Part shown: in pieces, positions 52,254-61,795 of the stretch | How the letters are laid out: each line of letters starts with the position of its first letter | Position numbering within the stretch: position 1 is the first letter of the stretch | From: Bacteroidota bacterium | GTDB lineage: Bacteria > Bacteroidota > Ignavibacteria > Palsa-1295 | Assembly: GCA_021324735.1 (NCBI GenBank) | Contig: JAJPIO010000009.1 | Location: forward strand, 248,001 to 312,000 | DNA: 64,000 nt | Direction of reading: 5' to 3' | Notes under the pieces: generated by a model | What the model was told of the DNA's origin: nothing | Seen by the model: the letters and a program-made list of their open reading frames with translations, nothing else | Database searches by the model: none | Translations under genes and position numbers: made by a program

Positions 52254-54258
52254 GTTTGCCTGTAACCTCTTTTATTACCGGTCCTGCATATTCGCGAACG
52301 AGGTAGAACCATGTGCCGGCAACGTTCGGAGTTGCGCAAATAGTGTGTTCGTTGCCGGTAACGCCGTCCGTAATATTGGTGAGCAATGCACGCCCCAATT
52401 CATCATAGAACGTAACAGCCACGCGAGAATCTTCTTTCGTTCGAACGGTGAGCGTTTCTGCGTGTCCAACGCGAGCAGGCGACGCTCCAATGCTGATCGT
52501 TATACCGCCATTCTCATACGGGCTTACACTATTCTTCACGCCGATCGAATCCGTTATGCTTCGGTATCGCCCCGCGAGCACCGTAACGTGATATTCATGC
52601 GCGGAAATATTCGTGTCGACAATGTGAAGGGTACTACCTGATAATAACGCAACCGTGGATGTGTCCTTCGTTACGAGGAATTGATAGTCCGAAGAGAGTG
52701 GATATCCGAATGTCGTTGCTGGATCGTAATTCCAGGAAAGGACGAACGACGGTTTTCCGTTTATGACCGTATCGTGTAAGGTAAGGTTTGTAACTGGCAG
52801 CGGCGCGAATGGTTGAACGATCGAGGTGTATATCTCCGCATCGCCGCTACGTGCATCGCACCAGACCGGATACCAGGTGCTATCCGTTGTCGCAAGGCCT
52901 ATATAATCGCCAAAGAACCACAGAATACTATTCTCGACGGGCCGGAATGCTTCTCCTGTAAGAGGGTCGAACGTTGCATTCGAAATACGTCGCGTGTGGA
53001 ATGTTGCGCCGTTGTCTGTCGAATGCGCCATGAAGAGATCCGCTTGCAGGAGATGATCGTCTCCCGTCGGTTTGGGCGCTACCGTGTTCATTGTTGAAGC
53101 GTAGTATGCGATCGCTACCTCGCCACGAGAGCCCGTTGCGATCCACGGGAAAAAACGAGCGGATGCTGTGCTAACAGAATCCGTTTCGATCGGCTGCGGA
53201 GTGCTCCATGTTTGTCCGACATCGCTACTGGTGGTAAGCCAGACATGAGGGTGATCATCTGCCCCGCGAGCGCACCAGGTAATATAAGCATGGATATTAA
53301 AGCGATCGATAGCAATAGAAGGGAAGCTGTTGACCGCTAACGCACTATCCGGCGTGCCGATATTTTGGTAACCAAGACTATCATCGGGAAGCAACGGCCC
53401 AAGATTTACATAGGTACCGACAATCTGTGGAGTGGCATAGGTCGCTCCACCATCGGTCGAGCGCGATACAAATATCCGATTATTTCGGAAATAATCGACA
53501 AACGTAACGAGCACTGTACCATCCGGTGCAACGGCAGGAATAGGACAGGTGAAATGACCGAGACCCGTGATATGCTTTCGTGCCGCCCAGCTTTCCCCTC
53601 CGTTCGTTGAGCAGGAAGAGACGATGCTTGTGTAACCTTCACCCGCTTGTTCCACCCACGTTACATAGATTCGATCTCTTACGGAATCTACGGCGATGTA
53701 ATATTTATCACTCGACGTATCACTGCCCTGGAGGTTTTGATAGACGTCTGTAAGTTGCGTCCAATTATTTCCAAAATCGGATGAGTGGAAGCATCCTATG
53801 ACATTCGGAAGTCCGCTACTGTAACCATTTACGTAGTAGGCATTCGAATAACCATCGGTTGTGTGGCCGAGCGCGAGCGAAGGGTCAGTGGCTTCATCGA
53901 ATGTTTCGTTCGTCCGTTGTGGCATTAATGCCCGTTCGAAGGAGAGCCCTCCATCGGTACTAGTGCAAATAGAAAGATTTGCAAGATCGCTGTCGTCGAT
54001 CAGTCCGATAAGTACATGTTTGTTATAAGCAACCACAGAGGGTTCGTACTGCCCGTATGTTTCGGAACGTGTGACGTTAATGTTTGGAAAAAGCCAGTGG
54101 GAGATCTCAGATGCAGGAGTGCGGGATTGCGGTGCTGCTTGAGTGCGAAGAAGATCGGGGCGCGAGAAGGTAAGGGTATGCGGGTTCTCGAGCCATTGAG
54201 CCGTAGCTGCCCGAGCGATGAAGACCAAAACAACCGAGAGGAATATCGCGACCCGCAT
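52234..54258 (-). CDS. Sialidase-like Asp-box propeller with FN3-like and T9SS sorting domains
   Basis: This is a secreted protein of 674 residues. A signal peptide (to about 21) precedes a six-bladed propeller with Asp boxes STDGGLSF, SSDFGNNW, STNGGESW, STDGGATY, SSDVGQTW and STDNGATF. These are the sialidase-superfamily turns, but the Arg triad of true sialidases could not be assigned. A fibronectin III-like segment (about 475-570) follows. The end (ASPARVGHAETLTVRTKED to LTVLPQ) looks like a T9SS sorting domain. A carbohydrate-binding or hydrolase role is possible. The asparaginase gene ends 13 bases downstream on the other side of its start region, on the same strand and upstream. Confidence 0.84.
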   Translation of the reverse strand: MRVAIFLSVVLVFIARAATAQWLENPHTLTFSRPDLLRTQAAPQSRTPASEISHWLFPNINVTRSETYGQYEPSVVAYNKHVLIGLIDDSDLANLSICTSTDGGLSFERALMPQRTNETFDEATDPSLALGHTTDGYSNAYYVNGYSSGLPNVIGCFHSSDFGNNWTQLTDVYQNLQGSDTSSDKYYIAVDSVRDRIYVTWVEQAGEGYTSIVSSCSTNGGESWAARKHITGLGHFTCPIPAVAPDGTVLVTFVDYFRNNRIFVSRSTDGGATYATPQIVGTYVNLGPLLPDDSLGYQNIGTPDSALAVNSFPSIAIDRFNIHAYITWCARGADDHPHVWLTTSSDVGQTWSTPQPIETDSVSTASARFFPWIATGSRGEVAIAYYASTMNTVAPKPTGDDHLLQADLFMAHSTDNGATFHTRRISNATFDPLTGEAFRPVENSILWFFGDYIGLATTDSTWYPVWCDARSGDAEIYTSIVQPFAPLPVTNLTLHDTVINGKPSFVLSWNYDPATTFGYPLSSDYQFLVTKDTSTVALLSGSTLHIVDTNISAHEYHVTVLAGRYRSITDSIGVKNSVSPYENGGITISIGASPARVGHAETLTVRTKEDSRVAVTFYDELGRALLTNITDGVTGNEHTICATPNVAGTWFYLVREYAGPVIKEVTGKLTVLPQ

Positions 54259-54270
54259 AATAATAGTATG

Positions 54271-55344
54271 CTATCCGCTCGGGAAAAGCTCCCGAAGCGC
54301 ATCTGGCGAGTGACCGGCTGCGAGTGCTACCATCAGTTTAATGCGTGCTTTCGCACTATTTAAGTAAGGCGAAAAAATGCAGCCCAGCTTTTCGAGTTCT
54401 CGGCCAGCGCCTTCATACGCATAATAGGGGCGCACCGGACCCGATAAACACCGCGACGTGATCACCACGGGTACTTTCATTTCGCGTGCGCGAGCAATAC
54501 CATTGACCACGCCTGGCGGGACATTCCCTTGTCCCATTGCTTCGACGACGATGCCGGCAGCGCCTGCTTTCAGGGCTGCGATAAAAAGCATATCGTCCAT
54601 GCCGGAATATACTTTGAGCGACTCGACATAGGGAAGGTCGGCATTGGATGGAAGGTGAATATTCATGCGAGCATGCGGGTCTCGGCGCCTGCGGGGTGCA
54701 TCCATCGCAAGCGTATTGACGGTGCCGAGAGCCCCAAAATCAGGAGAGCGGAAGGTATCCGCATGCATCGTATGCGTTTTCGTCACTTCGGACGCGGCAT
54801 AAATATGTCCGTTCATGACGACCAGCGTACCCATACTGCGAAATGCGGGATTCGCAGCGACGGCAAATGCATCGATCAGGTTGCGACCGCCATCCCACGC
54901 AGCGTCGGTCGAAGTGTGCATGGAACCGGTAAAGATCACCGGTATTTTATCGCCAACGACGAGATTGAGAAAGTAAGCCGATTCTTCCATGGAGTCGGTA
55001 CCATGCGTGACGATGACACCGTCCGTGTGTTCCCGTAAGGCCAGCACAAATTCGGAAAGCGTTAACATCATTTCTGGCGACATGTGCGGCCCCGGAAGGG
55101 TCGCAAAGTCGTGGACCTCGATCGTTACGGAAGGCAAGTACTGTGCGATCTCAGGTACACGCTCCAGTATTTCTCGGCCGGAAAGCACCGGAACGACATT
55201 CGACGCCTTGTTCGCACTTACTGCGATGGTGCCGCCGGTAAAAACTGCCGCCACCGTTGCTTTATCATGATTGTGCGAGGCCGCTCGCGTTCGGCCTTGG
55301 GAGGACCGTTCACCGGTGCGCGGTTCTTCGGTAACAAAACTCAT
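54271..55344 (-). CDS. L-asparaginase (AnsA/type I-II family)
   Basis: This enzyme hydrolyses L-asparagine to aspartate and ammonia. Both catalytic Thr motifs are present: FTGGTIAVS and VTHGTDSMEESAYF, with substrate loop residues in GSMHTSTDAAWDGGRNLIDAF. The C-terminal domain has VVEAMGQGNVPPGV. No signal peptide is visible; instead there is a polar N-terminal extension of about 28 residues, so it is probably cytoplasmic. The length of 357 residues is typical. The gene lies 12 bases upstream of the Asp-box protein gene on the same strand, so a shared transcript is possible though no functional link is evident. Confidence 0.93.
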   Translation of the reverse strand: MSFVTEEPRTGERSSQGRTRAASHNHDKATVAAVFTGGTIAVSANKASNVVPVLSGREILERVPEIAQYLPSVTIEVHDFATLPGPHMSPEMMLTLSEFVLALREHTDGVIVTHGTDSMEESAYFLNLVVGDKIPVIFTGSMHTSTDAAWDGGRNLIDAFAVAANPAFRSMGTLVVMNGHIYAASEVTKTHTMHADTFRSPDFGALGTVNTLAMDAPRRRRDPHARMNIHLPSNADLPYVESLKVYSGMDDMLFIAALKAGAAGIVVEAMGQGNVPPGVVNGIARAREMKVPVVITSRCLSGPVRPYYAYEGAGRELEKLGCIFSPYLNSAKARIKLMVALAAGHSPDALRELFPSG

Positions 55345-55528
55345 GGAGAGTATTTATTAGGAGTAAATCAGCTAATGTTCGATCAACCGGTCACTAAACT
55401 TTCCGGCGCGGAATGAGATTCCGATTTTCCAAATAGTGAATTGCATGAGGGAGGAGCAACGGTTCATTCAAGTGTACCGTTTGATTGCCACTCGTTTGGT
55501 TGGTACTATTTAACAATGGAAATGGCCA

Positions 55529-55867
55529 ATGTGGCTTGTAACGGTATTACTCCTTTTAATTTCGAACACGTTCATGACGTTTGCCTGGTATGGGCACTTG
55601 AAATATACCGGTAAGCCGTTATGGGTGGTTATCCTCGCAAGCTGGGGGCTTGCGTTCTTTGAGTATTGCTTTCAGGTACCTGCTAATCGGTTCGGCTTCG
55701 AACATGGCATGGATCCGGCGAAGCTGAAGATCGTTGCGGAGGCGATCGCTCTTACGGTCTTCATCGTGTTTGCCCGCTATTATTTCGGCCAACCACTGAA
55801 GTGGAATTATGCTGTCAGCTTAGCGCTCGTGTTCGGTGCAGTGTTTTTTGCGTTCGCATTTAAGTGA
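55529..55867 (+). CDS. DMT-like small membrane protein (DUF486)
   Basis: This 112-residue inner-membrane protein has four hydrophobic segments and matches the DUF486 family of drug/metabolite-transporter-like proteins. Family features are SNTFMTFAWYGHLKY, LASWGLAFFEYCFQVPANR (both family blocks) and the final FGAVFFAFAFK. The substrate is unknown. The next gene starts eight bases after its stop, which suggests coexpression. The 184-base gap upstream (55345-55528) holds no gene that I can support. Confidence 0.9.
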   Translation: MWLVTVLLLLISNTFMTFAWYGHLKYTGKPLWVVILASWGLAFFEYCFQVPANRFGFEHGMDPAKLKIVAEAIALTVFIVFARYYFGQPLKWNYAVSLALVFGAVFFAFAFK

Positions 55868-55874
55868 TTTGAAA

Positions 55875-56417
55875 ATGCGCGTTATCGTAATATTGATCGT
55901 GCTTCTCCCGTCGTTCGTGCTGGCCCAGCCCGGCAAACGACCGAAACATAAGCCGAAACCACATGCCACCGTGGCTGCGCCTCCGGAACGACCGCTCGAA
56001 ATTTTTGGAATTCGACCGGGCATTAGCCGCGACAGCATTCAGCGCATTATGACCGATGCCGGAGTACATCTGCGAGAGGTGAGAGAAGATACACTCTCGC
56101 ACACATACAGCGATCCAACCGTACATGTTCTTGTCGTGGATTCTATTATTTGCAGGCTCACGTATATGCGGATGACGTTTCTCGTCGATGCGTCGAATCG
56201 CTTACGCCGGCTTACGATCACGCCGAGGGAAAGCTCCATCATGATCGGCGCTACGGACGATATCGAGAATGTACTGCTCCTTTACTTCGGTCAGAAGTGG
56301 GGGAAACCCGAACTCAATCTTGACCCGCCCCTTCCGAATTTCCGCTGGAGAACTGGCAATATTCAAATGCGAGGCTTTATTCGTCGAGGTTATCCAATGT
56401 GGGTCCTGGAAGGATAG
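55875..56417 (+). CDS. Small exported protein of unknown function
   Basis: This 180-residue protein has a signal peptide (VIVILIVLLPSFVLAQ) and a basic Lys/His/Pro-rich linker. The folded part (about 50-180) contains LEIFGIRPGISRDSIQRIM and later FGQKWGKPE, a pattern like repeats that recur in BamE-like or DUF4845-like small envelope proteins, but I could not assign a family. The ATG at 55875 is chosen because the frame's earlier start at 55836 lies inside the DUF486 gene. RuvB follows after about 80 bases. Confidence 0.7.
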   Translation: MRVIVILIVLLPSFVLAQPGKRPKHKPKPHATVAAPPERPLEIFGIRPGISRDSIQRIMTDAGVHLREVREDTLSHTYSDPTVHVLVVDSIICRLTYMRMTFLVDASNRLRRLTITPRESSIMIGATDDIENVLLLYFGQKWGKPELNLDPPLPNFRWRTGNIQMRGFIRRGYPMWVLEG

Positions 56418-56495
56418 TATTGGGGAATCATAGCATAGCACGCGGTTATTGCTAATCATAGTATTTCAGTTCACAGAGTTTATTAAGTTCACGGA

Positions 56496-57524
56496 ATGGC
56501 GAAGCGAAATGATGCGGTGAGTCCCGAACGTACCGAAGCGGAGTACGAGCGTTCGCTTCGCCCTAAAGGATTTACCGAATTCACGGGGCAGCCGAGTATT
56601 ATTGAGAACCTCCGCATTTTTATACAAGCAGCGCGTGCTCGGGGTGAGGCGTTGGACCACGTACTGTTTACGGGGCCTCCCGGTCTTGGCAAGACGACAC
56701 TCGCCCATATTATTTCGAATGAGATGGGAGCACAGATCCGAACGACCTCCGGACCGGTGCTCGAACGGGCCGCCGATCTTGCCGGTCTGTTAACATCCCT
56801 CGAAGAACGCGACGTCCTTTTTATCGACGAGATTCATCGGTTGTCTCCGGTTGTCGAAGAATATCTCTATTCGGCGATGGAGGACTATCGGCTGGACATT
56901 ATGATCGATTCTGGTCCCAGTGCCCGCTCGATACAGATAGAACTGAAGCCGTTCACGCTCATTGGTGCTACGACGCGTGCCGGTTTGCTTTCTGCACCGC
57001 TCCGATCGCGCTTTGGTATTTCCAACCGCCTCGATTACTATCCGGCATCCTCGCTTAAGTCGATCGTCGAGCGAAGCGCGCGGCTGCTTCAGATCGCGAT
57101 CGATGAAGAGGGTGCTCTCGAGATCGCGCGCCGCTCTCGCGGCACGCCTCGCATTGCGAATCGATTACTGCACCGGACGAGAGATTTCGCCCAGGTAAAA
57201 GGCAGCGGGAAGATCACCCGAGAGATCGCTCTCATGGCGCTCAAAGCGCTCGAAGTCGATGAGCATGGCCTGGATGAAATGGATAAACGTATTCTTCTTA
57301 CGATCATTGAGAAGTTTGGCGGCGGGCCGGTGGGATTGAATACGATTGCGGTCGCAGTCGGAGAAGAAGGTGGCACGATCGAAGAAGTGTACGAGCCGTT
57401 CCTGATACAAGAGGGATTTCTGGTTCGAACGCCACGTGGCCGCGAAGCGACCAAGTTAGCCTATAAGCATTTTAATATCGAGTCGCGCGTGAGCGACGAA
57501 AGTTTGTTTGCAGAGTCGTCATAA
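56496..57524 (+). CDS. ruvB: Holliday junction branch migration helicase RuvB
   Basis: This AAA+ motor drives branch migration of Holliday junctions with RuvA during recombination repair. Walker A is [13 protein letters not shown], Walker B is LFIDEIHRL, sensor 1 is LIGATTRAG and the arginine-finger/lid region is APLRSRFGI. The winged-helix DNA-binding domain near the end has [16 protein letters not shown]. The length of 342 residues is normal. ruvA and ruvC are not adjacent, which is common outside gammaproteobacteria. The O-methyltransferase gene follows after 33 bases. Confidence 0.98.
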   Translation: MAKRNDAVSPERTEAEYERSLRPKGFTEFTGQPSIIENLRIFIQAARARGEALDHVLFTGPPGLGKTTLAHIISNEMGAQIRTTSGPVLERAADLAGLLTSLEERDVLFIDEIHRLSPVVEEYLYSAMEDYRLDIMIDSGPSARSIQIELKPFTLIGATTRAGLLSAPLRSRFGISNRLDYYPASSLKSIVERSARLLQIAIDEEGALEIARRSRGTPRIANRLLHRTRDFAQVKGSGKITREIALMALKALEVDEHGLDEMDKRILLTIIEKFGGGPVGLNTIAVAVGEEGGTIEEVYEPFLIQEGFLVRTPRGREATKLAYKHFNIESRVSDESLFAESS

Positions 57525-57557
57525 CACAAGTAGTCAAAGCGCAGAGCCGTCATAATT

Positions 57558-58217
57558 ATGAAGGGAACACCTCTCACCGAAGAGATCTACGAATATATTG
57601 TCCAGCATTTTGCTCTGGACGAACGAGCGTTGCTCGGCCGCATGAGCGCTCGCGCGGAGAAAGCCGGAATACCGATGATCATGATCGGCGAAGACCAGGC
57701 TAAGTTCATCGCGTTCTTTCTACGGGCGATCGGCGCCAAGCGCGTACTCGATGTAGGGACGCTCTTCGGATACAGTGCTGCGATCATGGCGCGCTCGGTC
57801 GGCGATTCCGGTGAAGTCGTTAGCCTGGAATATAGTGAACTGCACGCGAAAGTCGCCAAGGACAATCTGGCTCAGGAAGGAATAAAGAACGTCTCTGTGG
57901 AAGTCGGCCCAGCGCTCGAAGCAATGAAACGAATGCCAGGCAACACGTTCGATTTCATCCTTATCGATGCCGATAAACCAAATTATATAAATTATCTTCG
58001 GGAGGCACTTCGCCTTATCCGTAACGGCGGAGTCATCGCCGGTGATAATGCGATCGCATGGGGTAAGGTCGCACAGCAGGTCGAACCCGATGACCCCGAT
58101 TATGCCAGCGTAACCGCTATTCAGGCATTTAACGAGGAGTTTGCTCGGGAGAAGAAGTTGTTCGGTATTATTATTCCCATTGGGGATGGCATGGCCATGG
58201 GCGTCGTACAAAAATGA
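57558..58217 (+). CDS. O-methyltransferase (class I, COMT/CCoAOMT-like)
   Basis: This is a SAM-dependent methyltransferase of 219 residues of the metal-dependent catechol/caffeoyl-CoA type. The SAM motif is VLDVGTLFGYSAAIMA. The strand FILIDADKPNY gives the metal-binding Asp residues, and NGGVIAGDNAIAWGKV follows where the second metal contact (DN) lies. The acceptor is unknown; small catechol-like or peptide substrates are usual for bacterial members. It is on the same strand as ruvB and 33 bases after it. Confidence 0.92.
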   Translation: MKGTPLTEEIYEYIVQHFALDERALLGRMSARAEKAGIPMIMIGEDQAKFIAFFLRAIGAKRVLDVGTLFGYSAAIMARSVGDSGEVVSLEYSELHAKVAKDNLAQEGIKNVSVEVGPALEAMKRMPGNTFDFILIDADKPNYINYLREALRLIRNGGVIAGDNAIAWGKVAQQVEPDDPDYASVTAIQAFNEEFAREKKLFGIIIPIGDGMAMGVVQK

Positions 58218-58239
58218 GCAGCCTGTCAGGCGAGCGGTG

Positions 58240-58247
58240 TAACTTTC
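58240..58247 (+). promoter_or_regulatory. Possible -7-like element (TAACTTTC) before the OmpA-like gene
   Basis: TAACTTTC ends 69 bases before the ATG at 58316. It shares the TAACTTT core with elements before other exported-protein genes here. No matching -33 element was found. Confidence 0.2.
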
Positions 58248-58315
58248 GTCCTTAACCGATGTTATTTCACGACAAATAAGCCGATTGTCCGGCCCATCAA
58301 CTATTTATTCGCCGC

Positions 58316-59077
58316 ATGAGACGTTTTGTTCTTCATTTCGCCACGTTATTCTGTATCATTGTTTCCATCGTACCCAGTGCTCGTGCTCAGATCTCTAAAA
58401 CCGTTGGGTTGTTAAAGGCCCAGGTAACTCTGAACAATGGTGCGCCAGCGACAGGAGTGAACTTCACGATCTTTAAGGGTACGGAAAAGCTCACATCCAC
58501 AAAGTCGAACTCCGAAGGTAAGCTTACGAGTATTTTGCAGCCGGATGCAATGTACCGAATTGCAGTGACTTCGACCGGTTACATGTATCACGAGGATACG
58601 TTGCGTGTTCCGGCGCTCGAGCAGTATCAGGAGTTTCCGCTGCACATCGTTCTTACTCCGCTTGCTGATGGTCAGATGTTCGATCTTTCGCAGCCGGTCT
58701 TTCGCCCAAAATCACGCGATATCGACCCCGCGGCTATGGCCGACCTCGATCGTATTGCCAATGAGCTAAAGCATAATTCAAAGTTGAGCGTCAGCGTGAA
58801 GGTCTATCCCGACGCGCCGGTACGTTCGAAAAAAGACGCGGCTCAGCAGAAGTTGGTGGCTGGCCGGGAAACATCCATCCGTTCCTTTTTCTTAGGAAAG
58901 AGTATTGCTGCCTCGCGCTTTAGTGTAGAGAGTATTACGTCGGAAATCCCTCCGGGGCGTTTTCCTACTGGCGCATCCGCAGCTCCGGTGGAGTCGAAAA
59001 AGAAAAAGAAAAAAGTCCCCGCTGAGCCTGCTCTGTTTCCGCAATACGTGGAGATCACAGCGCATCTTGTTTCGTAG
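58316..59077 (+). CDS. Exported CRD-like and OmpA-like domain protein
   Basis: This is an exported protein of 253 residues with a signal peptide ending in SARAQ. A carboxypeptidase-regulatory-like beta domain (about 32-115, GLLKAQVTLNNGAPATGV to FPLHIVLTPL) precedes an OmpA-like segment (about 120-250). In the latter, FDLSQPVFRPKSRDIDPAAM takes the place of the usual F.. S. L.P strand, and AAQQKLVAGRETSIRSFFL the place of the NxxLSxxRA helix. A Lys-rich insert (KKKKKK) interrupts the last part. The peptidoglycan-binding residues are not clearly kept. It stands alone between terminator-free gaps. Confidence 0.7.
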   Translation: MRRFVLHFATLFCIIVSIVPSARAQISKTVGLLKAQVTLNNGAPATGVNFTIFKGTEKLTSTKSNSEGKLTSILQPDAMYRIAVTSTGYMYHEDTLRVPALEQYQEFPLHIVLTPLADGQMFDLSQPVFRPKSRDIDPAAMADLDRIANELKHNSKLSVSVKVYPDAPVRSKKDAAQQKLVAGRETSIRSFFLGKSIAASRFSVESITSEIPPGRFPTGASAAPVESKKKKKKVPAEPALFPQYVEITAHLVS

Positions 59078-59132
59078 CATTGTGCGTTGTAGGGAACTTC
59101 GATGAACGTTAAGCGGTACTGCTTGCCTCAAT

Positions 59133-60614
59133 TTGCAGTTACCGCCCGTTCACGATATCATCCGCGATGACCACTGGCTGCGCTCCAGGAGCGATGGCCG
59201 GTATTTACTATTACGCGGTGTCTGTTTCGGTCCTTCTGCCAAATTGCCTCCGAACCTTCCCTTCAAATCGCAGAGCGATTGGACTCGATTTGAAACATAC
59301 ATCGACCTGCTCAAGGCATGCGGCTTTACGACGCTCCGCCTGCCGTTTTTTTGGTCGGCCTTCGAACCGATGTGCGATCCAACCCAACCGCAGTATAACG
59401 AGGAGTATATAAATGACTTCTTCGAGTACATCCGGCTTTTTGGAAGCAAAGGCTTTCTTGTCATTATCGACGTTCATCAGGACCTCGTAGGAACGGCGTT
59501 TGGTGGATCCGGTATGCCGGAGTGGGTCTTTTCGGAAGGAGTGCGGTCTAAGGCTTTCTTGCGCGATACACCTCTGTGGGGCGCAAATTATGCGTTCAAT
59601 GCCAATCTTCGCAAGACGTTTACAGATTTCTGGAATAACGATCTCACCAATCGTTCGGCCGGCCTCGAGCACTTCAAAGTTCGTGACCGATTCCTCGAAA
59701 TGATCGACCGGCTTGCGGAACGAGCAGCCACGATCGATCGGGTGATCGGCATTGAGGTCCTGAACGAGCCGCATCCGGCTATGCTCGATCCTAAAAAATT
59801 TGAAGAAGAGATATTGCCTGAATTTTATGCCGGCGCTATTGCTCGCATTCGTAAGCATTCGCCATATCTCTTCGCATTGCTCTCCCCACAATCGGATTGG
59901 AATGTCAATCTCAGGTCGGAGAAGGACTATGACTCGCTCTTAAAAATGCCACGCGAGGATGACCGGGTGATCTTCGCCTATCATTATTACGATTCTCAAC
60001 TCACTGCTCTTTCGGGCCGGCTCTTCCACGATGCAAAGCGCGATGAATATATCGAAGCTCAGTTCATCGGTGCAGAACGGGCGCGCGAAAAGAACATGGT
60101 ACCATTCCTTACCGAGTTTGGCACTCGCCAAAATTGGCGAAGTGCTGTCGTCCGCAAACACATGGACTGGCAATTCGAGGCTGTCGAGCAAGCACTTGTC
60201 AATGCGACCTATTGGAATATCAATCTCTATAATACTCGCGAGCGGCTCGATGGATTTATGCGAGAAGACTTTTCATTGATCGGCTACAATAAAAAAATTC
60301 GCAATCTCGATGTAGCCACCAGGCCCTATGTGATGGCTGCGAGCGCCGAGCCCGTGCACATGCACTTTAATCTTCGGACAAAAGAGTTTAAATTGGTGCT
60401 TCGCGGCAAGCCGGTGGACGCCCCTACGATCATTTATGTGCCGCGCGTTCAAGAGCACCCGTTCCAACCGGTACATTACGAGAGCGGAATGGAGATCACG
60501 TATGCCCCGAACTCCCGGATCGAGATACATGGCAACACGCTCTCCATTCAACTTAACGGTGATCTCGATCTTCACGAGATCACCATTCAGCCCCGTGGCC
60601 TTACCGTAATGTGA
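59133..60614 (+). CDS. Endoglycoceramidase-like glycoside hydrolase, family 5
   Basis: This is a retaining glycoside hydrolase related to endoglycosylceramidases, which release the sugar from glycosphingolipids. The TIM barrel has RLPFFWSAFEP, VIIDVHQD, the acid/base Glu212 in VLNEPHP and the nucleophile Glu328 in LTEFGTR. A beta domain (about 400-493) follows, as in endoglycoceramidases. The first start in frame is TTG at 59133, just after a stop at 59103-59105, and the protein begins QLPPVHDIIRDDHWLRS with no signal peptide, so it may be cytoplasmic. True substrate is not proven. Its end overlaps the convergent gene by 14 bases. Confidence 0.85.
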   Translation: MQLPPVHDIIRDDHWLRSRSDGRYLLLRGVCFGPSAKLPPNLPFKSQSDWTRFETYIDLLKACGFTTLRLPFFWSAFEPMCDPTQPQYNEEYINDFFEYIRLFGSKGFLVIIDVHQDLVGTAFGGSGMPEWVFSEGVRSKAFLRDTPLWGANYAFNANLRKTFTDFWNNDLTNRSAGLEHFKVRDRFLEMIDRLAERAATIDRVIGIEVLNEPHPAMLDPKKFEEEILPEFYAGAIARIRKHSPYLFALLSPQSDWNVNLRSEKDYDSLLKMPREDDRVIFAYHYYDSQLTALSGRLFHDAKRDEYIEAQFIGAERAREKNMVPFLTEFGTRQNWRSAVVRKHMDWQFEAVEQALVNATYWNINLYNTRERLDGFMREDFSLIGYNKKIRNLDVATRPYVMAASAEPVHMHFNLRTKEFKLVLRGKPVDAPTIIYVPRVQEHPFQPVHYESGMEITYAPNSRIEIHGNTLSIQLNGDLDLHEITIQPRGLTVM

Positions 60615-61659
60615 TCTTTCCAAATACACCGTCGGCGCCGTTGTTAGGACCGGCAGTGTAGTACAGCGTATTATTATATACGAGAAGCGCCCACAATCCC
60701 TGGATAACGATCGGATTGCCGGAAGCGTCGTTCAATGTACCGATAAACGACCCGGTCGACCGGTCGAACACATTGATCTTGCCATCCCCAAAATTTCCGA
60801 CCAGCAGTTTGCCACTAAAACTTCCGAACGTCGTGGGAGCGATCGCAAGGCCCCACGGAGAATTAAGTTGTGCACCGGTCGGAATAAGAGTCTTCTCGTA
60901 ATTACCATTCAGATCGTAAATGTCGACAGAGCCAAGGCCTGCTCCCGCCACGCCTACTTGTACGAAGTTGGCGCTTTTGAATGCATGAGTAACGAATAGT
61001 TGAGTGTCGATCACGACGGCATTGAACGGAGTATATCCCTGAGCAAAATTTCGGTCGATGATCTGGGGAAGTGGTGCAAAATTCTGGTCGATCGGATCGA
61101 GCGACTGATTCTTAATATTCGGCGCATATAAGCGTGGGCCGGTCGAAGTCGACGCGAGTGCTAATCCGGTATAACTGGAACTGCTCGAGCGATCGAGGAC
61201 GATACGAGTGCTGTCACTCGTACCAATAAAGCTCGGCAGTGCTGAGATCGTACCGTTTAAGCTGGAAAAGATGAAGGTGGAGGCCCCAAGAATTCCGACC
61301 GGAAACGAACCAAGAGTATTTGCGACGATACCCGTCGGGCTACCCTTTGTCCTACCGGGCCCATTGACACGATAAAAAACTCCGGCTGGTATTCCATTAG
61401 AGTCGTACAGCGATGTTCCGCCACTCGCACGGTCAGCGATCCAAAATCCTCCTCCCAATCCAACAGCTAACCCCCAGGCATCTTGCAAATTGGAATCGAC
61501 GTGTGCAGCGCCATAGGTCGATTCATTGGCCGTAAGAGGCGTTACGAGAAAACCTTGTGATGGAGGAGCGGCAGTCGTCGGTGTGGAATTCTGACAACCG
61601 GCGAAAACGATCGAAATAAGAAGACCGGCAATGAGGAAGAGGCGGTTAGCACTGAGCAT
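60601..61659 (-). CDS. TIGR03118-like beta-propeller lipoprotein
   Basis: This is an exported lipoprotein of 352 residues with lipobox FAGC. The repeated strands resemble the TIGR03118 family: LQDAWGLAVGLGGGFWIAD, SPTGIVAN, LNSPWGLAIAP and GKLLVGNFGDGKINVFD, and the end GLWALLVYNNTLYYTAGPN. The family has no known enzyme activity; it is a predicted six-bladed propeller. The ATG at 61659 has AAGGGA eight bases upstream. Its stop end overlaps the convergent GH5 gene. Confidence 0.88.
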   Translation of the reverse strand: MLSANRLFLIAGLLISIVFAGCQNSTPTTAAPPSQGFLVTPLTANESTYGAAHVDSNLQDAWGLAVGLGGGFWIADRASGGTSLYDSNGIPAGVFYRVNGPGRTKGSPTGIVANTLGSFPVGILGASTFIFSSLNGTISALPSFIGTSDSTRIVLDRSSSSSYTGLALASTSTGPRLYAPNIKNQSLDPIDQNFAPLPQIIDRNFAQGYTPFNAVVIDTQLFVTHAFKSANFVQVGVAGAGLGSVDIYDLNGNYEKTLIPTGAQLNSPWGLAIAPTTFGSFSGKLLVGNFGDGKINVFDRSTGSFIGTLNDASGNPIVIQGLWALLVYNNTLYYTAGPNNGADGVFGKITLR

Positions 61660-61795
61660 AATATCCCTTGAAAAATTATTTCTCATGAGCCATGCAACAT
61701 GAATGCCTTTTCGGGAGCGATAGGGATGAGTGGGGTGTCCTTGTGCGACCTTGTAAAAGGGTTAGAAAATAGTTATCACATATTCACTCGCTCTA

